Source of the DNA: Orobanche coerulescens
Lineage: Eukaryota > Streptophyta > Magnoliopsida > Lamiales > Orobanchaceae
Reading direction: 5' to 3'
Length of the DNA stretch: 64,000 nt
Assembly: GCA_033398695.1 (NCBI GenBank)
Contig: CM065815.1
Coordinates: forward strand, 97,368,501 to 97,432,500
The notes under the pieces were generated by a model. It searched no databases. It worked only from the letters and a program-made list of their open reading frames with translations, and was not told the origin of the DNA. The translations under genes were made by a program, and so were the position numbers. Below, in pieces: positions 1 through 12,121 of this stretch. Position 1 is the stretch's first letter. Every line of letters begins with the position of its first letter.

Positions 1-531
1 ATTATAAAACTGCTCGCCTAGACGTCACCTAGTCGGGCGCACAACAACGACAATGACAACAACAACAATAACGACAATGATAATGTTGACAACGACAACG
101 ACGACGACAAAAATCGAATTAATAATATTATGCAAATAAAATGAAATGACTCATAAACTTATTGGGCATTACTTAAATAATAAAAAGATGGAATTGTTAT
201 CTGAAGTTCAGTATAAATGTGCATTCAAATTGGGGCATTACATCCTCTATTCTTTCGGACATACACAAATTTATTTTAATTATAAGAACTCCCAACTATG
301 TTGGCAATACACGAAACATCACCTAAGAAATACACAGTAGTAAATACTCGAATCCATTGAGAAATTATACCTAGACTCCTAGTCATAATCATTGTTTTAC
401 ATTGTTTTGCAGATTCAAACCATCAAATCACTTTTGCTCTTATTCATAAAATTGGAAGTAATCCTTGTGAACTTCAACTAAAAACTTCGTAAAGGATGCA
501 AAAAAGAAAACATATACAAAAATTAAATAGT
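1..531. repeat. Direct repeat, left copy (truncated by window edge)
   Basis: This stretch matches 5364-5874 in the same orientation, at roughly 97-98% by eye. Both start within a run that reads ATTATAAAACTGCTCGCC, pass through an AAC/GAC-rich low-complexity stretch (about 44-110), and stop matching near AAAAATTAA. The left end lies outside the window, so the full repeat length is unknown. The two copies bracket a LINE with later insertions. It could be a long target-site duplication, a segmental tandem duplication, or terminal repeats of an unrecognised element. No gene is seen in it. Confidence 0.8.
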
Positions 532-554
532 TTCGTGTAAATGTGCTTCCTGAA

Positions 555-690
555 GTTAGCCTTGAGGACAAGGTTGTTGCCTTGCTATGGAGGGAAGTGT
601 TGAGAGTAATGTGAATGTGGAAATGGGCTTTGACTATGGATCCAAACCTAAGATATGGGGAGTCTATACGAGGAAAAGAGAGGGAATGAT
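555..690 (+). pseudogene. Possible copia polyprotein debris
   Basis: One frame shows EDKVV near 565 and KPKIWGVYTRKR near 640. These resemble the linker that follows the integrase core in plant copia polyproteins. The match is short, broken and from memory of the family, so it is weak. It sits directly against the 5' edge of the LINE piece at about 752. Confidence 0.25.
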
Positions 691-2181
691 AAGGTGTCAA
701 TTTTGGTGCAGGGAATGCATGAGATTTAGTAGCTATATAAGTAATAATGGCCATTCATCTCGTCAGACGCCTTATGGAGAAGTTTACGTAACACCCCGAG
801 ATATTCAGAGTATATTACAGCGCCGTGGACCCCTACATGGGACCCACCAGGCTACAACAAGAAAACACCACTCGACTAACCATCTCGGTTAGCGAGGACA
901 CACATTTAAACAATATGACATATAAAGATACGCCCGGAGCAACCAGCGAAATAAGCATCAACCGACAATGTAACAATTTAAAGTAATACAATACGGAGTT
1001 TGAAATGAAAAGCCTAAGTACTCGCGAGTACAATCTATAAGTTTATAACTGTGGGAACAACCATATCGAAATGGACAAAAGAAATAAAAAGACCCAAATG
1101 CACATGTCAACGACCTTGGCCAACATCCTCGTACTGTCCCGGTGCTCGCTCGTCCGGATAATCATAACCTGAAATCCATAACAAGAATTTCCCCAAAACG
1201 GGTCCCCAAAGGGGTTAGCAATTACGCTAGTACAAGTAATCAAGGCAAACCAATCGCTTACACATTTCATAGTACAATGCACCAAAATCAATTTCAAAAG
1301 CCAAAACCAGACATGTCCTTTCCGGAAACAAACAGTCAAACAATTTGCCTTGGGAACAGGGTAATACCATTGATCCCGCCCGAGGCCTCTAAGGACCCTC
1401 CCGAGCTGGCCATATCGTAAAACAAAACACGCACATGCATCTCCTTGGGAACAGGGTAATACCATTGATCCCGCCCGAGGCCTCTAAGGACCCTGCCGAG
1501 CTGGCTAGCTAAACAAACTCATGAATCCAGGACTCAACCCTTTGGACTCCCTCCGTGATCCCGTCGAACCATCCCGAGGTGAGCAAATCACACACAAAAT
1601 ACATTACCATTCCATGTTAAGCGTAAAGGTTTCCAAAAAATACTTGCCTTGAATAATTGACGATGCAACGAACGGAAGGAAGGACGCCGACGAATGCTAG
1701 TGACCGACAATTACAAACCTAGCAATTCGAAGAACACAATCACCACCAATCCTAACGAATACGGAATTTGAATATACTCGAAAATCCGCCTACGATTCAT
1801 GTATATTCATATAAAAATAACAATGAGGGCGGACCACAACCAAACCCTCTCGATCACAAAAATATCACGAAATATACCATGAATCCGAAGGAGAACCAAC
1901 AATACCAACAAGATTAATCATATTCATTATGAATTAATCTATCATACGGAACGAATCGGACGAAAACATGAAAACCCCCTAATTTACCCAAAACAAGGTT
2001 TTAGGAGTTTACCTCGAATTAATGACGAAGAACACGATTAGATGTTGATAATATACTCCGAAAACTCGAAGAAGATGATAGCTCGGAGTTACCACGCTTC
2101 AAATCGCCGGAAATGCCAAGAAAAATCGCCTAGGAGTCGGATGGGGAGGAGGAGAAATGATAATGGCCGAAATCGGTCAAC

Positions 2182-2203
2182 TCCTGGGTTTATAAACCCA
2201 GGA
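2182..2203. promoter_or_regulatory. TATA-like box inside a 22-bp perfect palindrome (solo LTR)
   Basis: Two 11-bp arms meet at the centre of TTTATAAA; each arm reads TCCTGGGTTTA on its own strand. The palindrome directly follows the cluster of TTACGTACGTAA motifs in element orientation, the expected place for the core promoter of the LTR. Promoter function is inferred. Confidence 0.6.
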
Positions 2204-2204
2204 C

Positions 2205-2366
2205 GCGTTAGGTACGTTAGCCACCACTTGCTAACGTACGTAAGCTGTGTTACGTACGTAAGCCGTAAGGTCCTTACGTACGTAGCCAAAAAGGCAGAAA
2301 TGCCTGTACCATTTTGCACAGTCCGTTACGTACGTAACCAAAGGTGTGTTACGTACGTAACATCCC
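2205..2366 (-). promoter_or_regulatory. Palindrome cluster TTACGTACGTAA (solo LTR)
   Basis: At least five full or near-full copies of the 12-bp palindrome TTACGTACGTAA lie in about 160 bp (for example near 2236, 2250, 2274, 2324, 2349). The cluster ends next to the TATA-like palindrome. The motif contains TACGTA, an ACGT core of the kind plant bZIP proteins bind; that link is inference. Confidence 0.7.
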
Positions 2367-3504
2367 TTCCTGGGGAGTACATGCCTGAATTAGACAAGAG
2401 ATGGGGGGTACCGAAAAGAGTCGAAATACAACGGTGAACAATTCATGATGGTATGAACGTAAAGGATTCGAGGCGACGAATGAAAGTGTTAAAAGAAAAC
2501 ATATTCCCGACTACCCAAAGGTTCGGGAAAACAACAACCATCGTAATTACCCCAAATCTTTGGGAAAATTACGTAACGGCCCAAAACATCTGAAATGAAC
2601 GATACATGGTCGAAACACCAAACAAAAACTCACAAAACGCATATTAACATGAGATGGATCCTTGGCAACCCCGAAATGGTGGTTCCGAAGGACGATTTAC
2701 GAGAATACCCGAAATAGCGACGAAAACAACATGAAACACCGAATCGGGTAAAACGAGTCCGAAACAAGCTCGAACGACAAAAAGTCCAATATTAAATATC
2801 CTCAAAATGTCAATACGTTTACAAGCGAGTTGCCAAAACGAAAATACACCAAAATGAGAATATTCAGAGAAAGGAAAAATGCGGATATTACAGTTTAGAG
2901 AGCGGCGTAAGGACATCCATATGGTGTTCATTGATCTAGAGAAGGCTTATGATAGCATTCTGCGCGATGTTATTTGGAGGAGCCTAGAAGAGAGGATGGT
3001 GTCGTTGCCGTTCGTTAGGGCGATCCAAGACATGTACTCCCAAGGTAGGACTTGCGTTTGGACCCCAACTGGTGACACCCAGTATTTCCCGGTTGAGATA
3101 GGACTACACTAGGGATCGGCACTAAGCCCTCTTCTCTTCGCTCTAATCCTTGACGTCATTTCACGGGGGATACAGGATGGCGTCCCGTGGTGCATGCTTT
3201 TTGCTGACGACATTGTGTTAGTGGCGGAGTCGAGGAGCGAGGTGAACGCGAAGTTGGAGCTATGGAGGTCTAAGTTAGAATCCCATGGCTTGCGTGTGAG
3301 CCGGTCTAAGACCGAGTATCTCTGGTGTAACTTTAGTGGTGAGGCCAACGAGGAAGAAGTAGAGGTAATGATTGCAGATCAGATCGTACCCCGTACGGAT
3401 AAGTTCAAGTATTTGGGTTTGATCATTCAGAAGGAAGGTGAGTGTGAAGATGATGTCACTAATCGTATCAAGGCGGGGTGGCTTAGGTGGAGAGCAGCGA
3501 CTGG

Positions 3505-3971
3505 TAGGGGTGTTCAAAACCGGATATCCGGACTTTCGGATATCTGAAATTTCGAATATCCGAAAGTTCGGATAGTAGATTTTGATATCCGATATCCGTA
3601 TCCGAAATTTCGGATACGGATATCGGATATCAAAATCTCCGGAAAAAATATGAATTTTATTCAGATATCCTTATATTCGAAAAAAAATATTCGGATTTGG
3701 ATATCGGATATCCGAATATCCGAAAAAAACTTCGGATATGGATATCGGATATCCGAATATCCGAATACCTTCTATTATTTAAAATATAAAAAAATAAAAA
3801 ATTTAGGATTTTTCGGATATTTCGGATATCCGAATATTCGATTTTTCTAAAAAGTACTATCCGATATCCGAATCCGAAGTTCCGGATATTCGAACTTCGG
3901 ATATCCGGAACTTCGGATTTTCGAATATTTCGGATCGGATATCGGATATCGGATATTTTTTAACATCCCTA
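3505..3971. mobile_element. hAT-type MITE, 467 bp, rich in GGATATCC
   Basis: The ends TAGGGGTGTTCAAAA and (reverse complement) TAGGGATGTTAAAAA are imperfect terminal inverted repeats. A perfect 8-bp target duplication GCGACTGG lies at 3497-3504 and 3972-3979, which fits hAT-family transposition. The interior consists largely of repeated CGGATATCCGAA and TCGGATATCC units, so it can fold on itself at many places. It has no coding capacity. It interrupts the LINE ORF exactly between the codons around 3504 and 3980. Confidence 0.92.
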
Positions 3972-4503
3972 GCGACTGGGGTCCTGTGCGTCAAGAAAGT
4001 CCCTCTTAAGTTGAAGGGTAAATTCTATAGAGCGGCAATCAGACTTGCAATGTTGTATGGCTCCGAATGTTGGGCGATGAAGAAGTCGCTTGAGAGCAAG
4101 TTGGAAGCGGCTGAAATGAGAATGTTACGTTGGTCGTATGGTCGCACAATGTTGGATAGAATCTCGAATGGGGTTTTCAGGATCGCTCTTGAAGTGGCGC
4201 CCATTTCAGCGAAAGTTAGGGAAGGGAGATTGAGATGGTTTGGAAACGTCCGCAGGAGGCAGGCTTCTGCTCCGGTGAGGAGGGTCGAGAGTTTATTGGT
4301 TGCCGGGGAGAGGAGGAGAGGCAGACCGAGGAGGACGTGGGAGGAGCAGCTGAGATTAGATTTGAAGGCCTTAAACCTTTTCGAGACCATGACTGTTGAT
4401 AGGTGCTCTTGGAGGCACCAGATCAGAGTTGTGGATTCATTTGTAGGGAGCGGTGTTGTAGTTGAGAGCGTCAGGATTGAGTTGTCTCGGTTAGCTTTGA
4501 CCT

Positions 4504-4875
4504 AGAGCATTAGTGTATATCTTATCCTATTGCCTTCTGCGTGTTTTTTTTATTTTTGACAGGTAGCTGTGCGCAGAGTCGACCTCTCTTCGGTTAGAGC
4601 AGCGTTCATCGAGAGTGCAGTTGCCGAAGTCCCCTTAGGTAAGTCTCATGTGAATTAAACCATGGACTCAGGTATGGTCGTGAGCTTTTTCGTATCATAT
4701 GCTTCTTTGTATATACCACTCTTTACTTTGTTGTGCACTTAGCTGGGGGTCTTCACGGAAACAGCCTCCCTACTGTAAAAAGTGAGGGCATGGTCTGCGT
4801 ACATCTTACCCCAGATCCTGCTCTGAGCGGGATATACTGAGTATGTTGGTATGTTTGGTTTGGTTTGATTTTGAG
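4504..4875 (+). mobile_element. LINE 3' untranslated region and TTG-type tail
   Basis: It follows the LINE stop codon. It holds the plant RTE 3'-end signature around 4741-4850 (GGTCTTCACGGAAACAGCCT, then GGTCTGCGTACATCTTACCC) and ends in a degenerate TTGG/TTTGG-rich tail near 4845-4875. Confidence 0.7.
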
Positions 4876-5363
4876 GGAAAAAAAAGACATCTAAGTTTTC
4901 TATTACTTTGTGGGGTCACTTTTTACTAATTTTGGAACACTACGTGCTATGTGCTACTTATCTCTCTTGTAATTGTTCATCACCTTACAAGCTTTCGTCA
5001 TTCTTCCATTAATATTGTTACTGTCTTATACTCATTTTCATATACATCTCCATCAACCTAGGCGTAATAGTCGGTCTCGGCCGACTACCCAACAATCCAA
5101 CCCGTGCTCCGTTTTGTTCTTAATTAAATCAAGTATTCAGTAATCTAGGTAGAAGCTAGACGCAGAAAAATAAAGGGCTTATTAATAACTTGATTGATGA
5201 TATTCGAGATTCAGACTTATTGGAAACGAGGAATCGAAGATGAAACTCCAATATTATTTATGATATGTTGTAATTTTCATTTAGTTAGATGAGCGTTATT
5301 CATTGTCAAACTTATCATGTTTTAAGAATAATTCATATATTATATATTATAAAACACTACATA
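4876..5363. other. Unassigned AT-rich DNA after the LINE tail
   Basis: I see no gene or known element here. If the direct repeats are a long LINE target-site duplication, this segment should match the DNA immediately left of the window. Confidence 0.4.
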
Positions 5364-5874
5364 TTATAAAACTGCTCGCCTAGACGTCACCTAGTGAGGT
5401 GCACAACGACAATGACAACAATGACGACAACGATAATGTTGACGACAATGACGACGACAAAGATCGAATTAATAATATTATGCAAATAAAATGAAATGAC
5501 TCATAAAATTATTGGGCATTACTTAAATAATAAAAAGATGGAATTGTTCTCTGAAGTTCAGTATAAATGTGCATGCAAATTGGGGCATTACATCCTCTAT
5601 TCTTTCGGACATACACAAATTTAATTTAATTATAGGAACTCCCAACTATGTTGGCAATACACGAAACATCACCTAAGAAATACACTAAAGTAGTAAATAC
5701 TCGAATCCATTGAGAAATTATACCTGGACTCCTAGTCATAATCATTGTTTTACATTGTTCTGCAGATTCAAACCATCAAATCACTTTTGCTCTTATACAT
5801 AAAATCGGAAGTAATCCTTGTGAACTTCAACTAAAAACTTCGTAAAGGATGCAAAAAGAAAACGTATACAAAAA
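5364..5874. repeat. Direct repeat, right copy
   Basis: This is the second copy of 1-531. It differs mainly in the AAC/GAC low-complexity run and by scattered substitutions. It ends about 70 bp beyond the stop codon of the RPAP3-like gene, so it probably overlaps the 3' UTR or 3' flank of that gene. Confidence 0.8.
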
Positions 5875-5947
5875 TTAATTAGTAAAAACATAGATCCACT
5901 AAAAACATGTCTTTGGTAATAATAAGTCCGAAAGCAAATCAATATTG

Positions 5948-8900
5948 CTAGTGCACGCCATATCTTGACCGCAAATTACTAAGGATTGCAGCAGAATTCT
6001 TAGTCGCCTTGCTGAAAACTTCATCCCAGATGTCGGAGATATCTGTTTCAAATGAACTCGAGTCTGTCAAATGGAATTGCACTTTCAAATTTTAGCTTCG
6101 AACTTTTGAAACATCACTATGTTTAGTAAAGAGATTTTTATTAAATGTGCAATCTGATTTACACAACTGTAATATATGCTTATAGAGGCACGAGACAGTC
6201 GGTCTTACAGATCAGTCCTCTACACCCGAATCATAAAATTAAAAAAGTAATAATAAAAAAGAAATAGAGAACCCTAAAAAACCTAAAATAACTAAAACAT
6301 AAATAAATTAGAGCAAAGAAACGGAAAATCTAAGAGCTAGAAACCCTATATCAACCAAAAAAACTAACCTTAAAATAGTTAAAAAATCGAAGAAAGAAAA
6401 ACCTGCAAAATTCCCACTAAAGTAAAAACTAAAACAGAACAGTAAAATACTAAAATTAGAGACTTCGTAAGACGGTTTCAAACAAACTTTTGTCATGCTT
6501 AAATTACAAGGATTAATGCTGCAAAGTTCTATCTCTATTTCTCGCTAGCTCCGTAGTTGTTAAAGGCGCGCCTCAGCGCAAGGAGCGCACACAGAGGCAT
6601 ATCGCCTTTTAAGCCCAAAGGAGAGCAACCTCGGTCAGGCGCGCGCCTTGGTGTGCGCCTCTGTATTAGATCTCTTTTCTGTTTTTATTTTTATTTTAAC
6701 ACTTCTAAAGTTGTGTTTATTGTTTTGACACCTTAATTTGGTTAATTATTAAGTTTTTTCTAAATAGTTATATTTTCTTGTCATTATATGTTTATAAGTT
6801 TTGAAGTTTAATTTATTATATTTTTTATGTTTTGTGCACCTTACCTCTCTGAGGCCCTCGCCTCGCCTCGCGCCTTGCGCCTTAGGCGATAGGAGCTCGT
6901 ATTGCCTTGGTGCGCCTTCTGCCTTTAACAACTATGCCTAGCTCTCATTCTCAGTTGTAGTGTGCACAAATACGTGTTAACACATCCGTAACCTTAAAAA
7001 ATGAGCATTCATCAACCCATTCTATCAAATTAGGGTCTAGGAGATAGAAAGCACATTTGAAAGTACGCAGAATCTCATAAACATGACATGCATCCCACGC
7101 ACGCACGACACTCATAAGCGCTCCCAAATTGGTAGACAGGCTTTGCGGGTTCATCTTTCTCGTTATGCAGCTTGCTTTGTGTGGTTCCATGCTATTCAAG
7201 TACAAGGCCTCATCGTACAATGGCACATCAACGATTATTAGTGTTCCACACTAGTTAGTGAAGGAATTTTAAACTTAAAAATAAAGGAAAAGAAAAAGAA
7301 AATATACATATCAAACACGTTCGTAGCATATGGTAGTAACATAAGGATAAGGTGGTATCTATTAGAATGTTTGGAAGAAATATTAAGCACGATAAATTTC
7401 AATAGGTAGATAATTAGGGGGAAAAAACTCCCAGCAACTACAGAGGAATAATCAAGACAAATTAAGCAAGGTTGAAAACCAAAATATCAAATTTTGCTAC
7501 ACAACTCTAATGTTTGGTGTTACTCTGCTTCTGTGCATATCCACGTATATGATCACTCCCAATCAGCATCAGAAAAGATAAAATTAATTTTATACCTGGT
7601 CTTACAGTTGACTTATTTAGAGAAACATCATTATTAGGCAAATCCTGTGATGACACAACACCGTTCATGTTACAGATATTTACATCAACATACCAGCCTT
7701 ATCCGCAGAGGAAAGACACATGATGATCATGTCAAATCTTGGGATTCTGGTCAAATTTTGCAAGTATTCAACACTGAATGCCATGTCTTCCCTGCCGAAC
7801 AAACAAATAAACCTTACATGTACGCTGCCAGTAAACTCATACAAAGACCCCCCCCCCCCCCCCCCCAACATTTATTGAAGGAATAGTGTCTTACATGAAA
7901 AAGGTGGCGATACACCTTATGATGTCAGCAAGTATTGGAGCTGATAACGCATTTTTAAATATCCCAGGTAATGCAGCAGGTGAGGTTGCCTAATTAGTGA
8001 AAAAGACGGATTTAGCTGAGCAATAATATAACGTACATAGTAAGTCGGTATATCTGTTTTTGTTACTGCCTAGATAGTGGCAAGTAAGCTAACAATACAA
8101 TTGTCACTTCATGAGTTCCCTCATTTTTCGTTTGTTTTGAAGCATCAATACAACTAAACAAGAAAATAAATCATGCAGATGTTTTCTGACAGAATAAATT
8201 TTGACCTTTAATAAGCGAGTCTGTAGATCACGGTCACCAGATAATCCTCGCCAAGACATCTCAAAATGATAAGCTGAATTTGGTGGGACAATGTTTTTTG
8301 CAGCTTCAGCCTTGGCAAGACCGGCTGCTTTTGCAGCAAACTCTTGCAAGGATGGCCACAGTTCCTGCTTGCTATTCTTGGGTATCCTCTGCACAAGTTT
8401 TAATAGGGAACAATCACTAAGAGACACCATAACAATATTTTGTTCATGCAATATATTCGAAATTACGCAAAATTATTAGATTTGCAACTAGCTAGATAAC
8501 ATTTTCATTTCAACAGAGGTCATAGTTGCCAGAGGTGAAAGGCGCATCAACGCGACAAGAGTTCTTATCGCCTGAGGCGCAAGGCGAGTGGCGCGCCCGA
8601 GAGAGTCGAAGCGTGAAAATATTAAAAATAAAATAAATGAGATTGTAGAACTTATAAACATACAATGGCAAGAAACCATAATTATCCACAAAAACATAAT
8701 AATTAGCAAAACTGAAGTGTTAGAACAATAAAAACAACTTTAAAAGTGTCGCGACAATCCGCGGTCCTGAAGCTCCAGCGACAGTTGCACAGATCAGACA
8801 GGTTGTTACGATATCCCACATCGATTTTACAAGAAAGTGTGGAAGGGTATATAAGTGGGAGTAAACCCTTTACCTTTGACCATGATTTTGGGTTAAGTTA

Positions 8901-10890
8901 GGATTCCCTAGCTTATAAACAACATCTAAGCCTTAGTCCCAAAATGATTTGGGGTCGGCTAACATGAATCAAACTTTGAAACCGTCAATAATCGTTACAT
9001 AAATAACATAAAAGGAAAAAAGAGGGAAAAAGTAGAGAAAAAAGCAAATAAAAAAAGAGAGTGAAAAAAAAAAAGAAAAAAGAAAAAAAAGAAAAAAAAA
9101 GAAAAAAAAAAAAAAAATGTGTTGCCACTCGGAGTGTGACGTACATGGACGTCCTTTGAGCGGGGATGGATTCTTACGATATCCCACATCGATTCCACAT
9201 GAAAGTGTGGAAATATATAAATGTGAGTTAACCCTTTAACATTGACTATGGTTTTGGGTTAAGTTACCGCTCCCTAGCTTATATGCCTAATACAAGTCCA
9301 CAAGACAACCTGTTCGTTCTAACCTGCACCCTAGGTCTCATTTATTTGCTCTAGCGTGTTTTGTTCTGTTTCTAACATAATACTTGTCAAAAGAGTAAGA
9401 AAGTAAGTTTAGAAGTTACTCCCAAATATTAAAAGTGCTGGAAACAAGAAATTAGCACATCAGTTAAAGGCATGCTTTTTCAGTGAATAAAAAGGCGATT
9501 TGCCTGTGTCTGTGCGCCTCCTGATATGTTTCTCCAAATGAGCAAAACTCCCAATCTCCCGACAAGTTTCTCCCAGAGGATATATTCTATGAAGCATAGA
9601 TACTCTCCCCAAGCTCAAGATCCTGCGGGACCCGGCCAGGTGAAATGCCTTGGATACACGTATCGAGAACAATCACTTCTTTTATTATGTTTTTAATTCC
9701 GGATACTCTATAGAGGGGGTGTTTGTTTTAGGATTAGGTGGGATTTAGAATTCTACTATTTAGAATCTTGGGTATTCTGTGAATAGTAAGAATTCTTGTT
9801 TATCGTATGATTGATTATCCTACTTCTTACTTTAGATGTCAAATCATGTCTACAAAAGTAATGTTGTACTTTATATAGTATTCAATTGTATTATTTATAG
9901 ATAAAAAGAGGAGAGAGTAAACTAGTTGTATTCTTTTAAAATATAAAATACGAGAGAGGCAACTAGTTATATTTTTTAAGTATAAAAAGGGGAGAGAGGG
10001 AAATGATGCGATATAAAGTAGATATATGATGTGTAAGAAGTTGTTGGTTGGGTATTTAAATGTCGAGTCATAAAACAAACGGATATTGGGATTCTGGATT
10101 CCGAATCCTAAACATCACCTCCTAAGGACGCGCTGGGATTCATGTATCTGGGGTCAAATTGCATTTTTTAAACTTTAGAAAGGGATAAAAGTAAAATAAG
10201 CTAAACTTAAAGTTTTAAAAACTAAAATAAAACCAACATAAGCCCACTAAAATAAAACACGTCATGATATTAATTATGATTTTGATATTATTTATGTTGT
10301 AGATCTCTTTATATCCATAACATCTAACTATTTACTTGGCGTATATATATAGGATATATATATATATATCATCAACATTCATCAACAGCACCTTAATCCC
10401 AACTATGTTGGGGTCGGTGGCATGAAGATTATAGTGTCGTTTAATTGTCTAAAATTAGTTAACACCATAACTCATGCAAATAACAAAGTGGCAAAGTTTT
10501 ACGCCGGATGCCCTTCCTGTCGCAACCTTCATATGAAGGAGAAATAGAATGAAATCCAAAACCGTCAACATCATAAGTTTTTCCATTTATATGGAAAATA
10601 TCATGAGACGGCGATGAGTTTGAGATAATTGCTATTGTCATGTCACAATACGTGATTGATATTGTAAAATCAACACATACATCATAGAACATGACGCAGG
10701 TCTTAGAATATGGGTGTTCAGGTATAATTCTAAATGCTTTCCGAGCTCTTTAGTTTCTTCCTCTAATTTAAAATCTTATTGCCAAGCAGCTAAGGATAAA
10801 CATATTCTTTCCAGCCACTTGATCACATTTTCGCTTCACAGTTTAAAAGTTCTGAAAGAAAAGCAGGATACAACAACAACATACAACATC

Positions 10891-10935
<45 letters not shown>

Positions 10936-12072
10936 TTCTCCACATATCATATCCTACATTTTGGAGAAAATATGAATTGTGCATCAGTATGGTATCCTAT
11001 CATCCGCGGCCATGCTTCATATTATATATTACCACTGTTTATAAACAAGTTTTTTATTTTTCATTTTCTCCAAGAGAAAAATGTATATTGATTATAATGT
11101 AATATGATACTGACAACCTAAAAAGACCTGGTCATCATATTCAGTTGATATAGATGTCCGAGATTTTATAGAATCGGGGCCTTCTTCAGAGTTCCAGTTT
11201 AATTTAACGGACTACCACAAATATTACCTTATCCATCCAACTGCATAGAACCTCGGGATAATAAGTTATAAATAGCCTCATTGGTTTTTAGATGCATTCC
11301 TATTCATCCTTGATATAAGTCTGGACCAAAGTGACTGAATACAGGAACCTTATAAAAGTTGCACCGACGGAGATTACATGAGCTGTAAATCCATACCTCA
11401 AAAGAATTGTTTCATCATACTTTTGGCAAAAAAATTGCAGGACACCATCCTGCGAAATACATTCGAAAGGCGGAGTCTAAATTTCATTTTTTTAGTTTTT
11501 TAAATTTTTAGGGTTTATTCTCAGTTTTTCAGATCTTCTAATTTTGGTCAAGGTTTTTCAGTTTTCTGGTATATTCTCATTTTTTTTCAAAGTTAAGATT
11601 AAATTTTAGAGGACCTTGATCCTGTGAAGCAGGGATTCTTCACATACCCCGCGAACTGCGTAGGGGATACGTAGTGGTGCGGGGATGAGGCGGGGTGCGT
11701 ACGGGGTGCGCCAGGTGGCGTATCCCCGTATTTTCACGCAGGGGTGCGGGGGGAAAGGGGGTGCGGGAGGGGTATATTTTGTAATTTTTGGGTCAACTTT
11801 AATAAAACGGGGTGGGCTACTTTACCTTAATTGAAGCAGGGGTGCGGGGGGTGCTTAATCGATCGATTAATTGAATTGAAGTCTTCTGGAAGGCGGCGAC
11901 CCCATCGACCATCTGAGCCATCTCCATCGGCGGCGAGTCGGCGACCCATCTCCATCGGCGGCGGCCATCACCGGCGGTTTCTTCTCTTCGATCCGGTCCA
12001 GGTATGGGTTTTCTTCTTCTCCTGCGATGCGATCTTTCCTTCCCTCATCCCCGTTGCTTTGCTTGTCCAGTT

Positions 12073-12121
<49 letters not shown>

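Larger units (their letters stand above)
787..2892 (-). mobile_element. Solo LTR of a Ty3/gypsy element
   Basis: This 2106-bp LTR begins CGTAACACCCC (first base of the usual TGTAACACCCC mutated) and ends GCGGATATTACA, the same termini as the gypsy LTRs further right. A perfect 5-bp duplication GTTTA flanks it (782-786 and 2893-2897). No internal region or second LTR is present, so it is a solo LTR, presumably left by LTR-LTR recombination. In element orientation (minus strand) it contains a palindrome cluster followed by a TATA-like box. Short tandem repeats of CTTGGGAACAGGGTAATACC occur near 1350 and 1445. Confidence 0.92.
752..4503 (+). pseudogene. RTE-type LINE reverse transcriptase remnant, interrupted twice
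   Basis: The reading frame runs through AIHLVRRLMEKF (752-786), then continues after a solo LTR at 2893 with [18 protein letters not shown]. It goes on through CMLFADDIVLVAE (3197-3235), which holds the RT catalytic FADD box, to 3504. After a MITE it resumes at 3980, and the C-terminal part with the RLRWFGNVRRR and RRGRPRRTWEEQL motifs ends at 4503. A TAG replaces the glutamine codon in the HQGSALSP motif (3110-3112). These motifs are typical of plant RTE LINEs. The 5' half, including the endonuclease, is missing. Precise 5-bp and 8-bp duplications flank the two later insertions, so the LINE was there first. It is a pseudogene. Confidence 0.85.

Noticed and set aside
1..5874. The flanking direct repeats as LTRs of one element
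   Set aside because: No TG/CA termini, PBS or PPT adjoin the repeats, and the enclosed DNA is a LINE with later insertions. The left end is outside the window, so this is not fully excluded.
6951..7226. 91-codon minus-strand ORF in RPAP3 intron 11
   Set aside because: No known domain. The true last exon of RPAP3 is at 6042-5948, and the intron borders on both sides are sound.
8969..9198. Poly-Phe reading frames
   Set aside because: They come from the A/G-rich low-complexity run in the LINE 3' fragment.
9460..9672. 70-residue minus-strand frame with an [18 protein letters not shown] stretch in RPAP3 intron 8
   Set aside because: It looks protein-like, but I cannot assign it to a family. It has no splice context that fits RPAP3, which is complete without it. 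It may be a captured or decayed exon.
10714..11102. Reading frames with Tyr-Ile and Cys-Val runs
   Set aside because: They are translations of the (TA)n(TG)n microsatellite.
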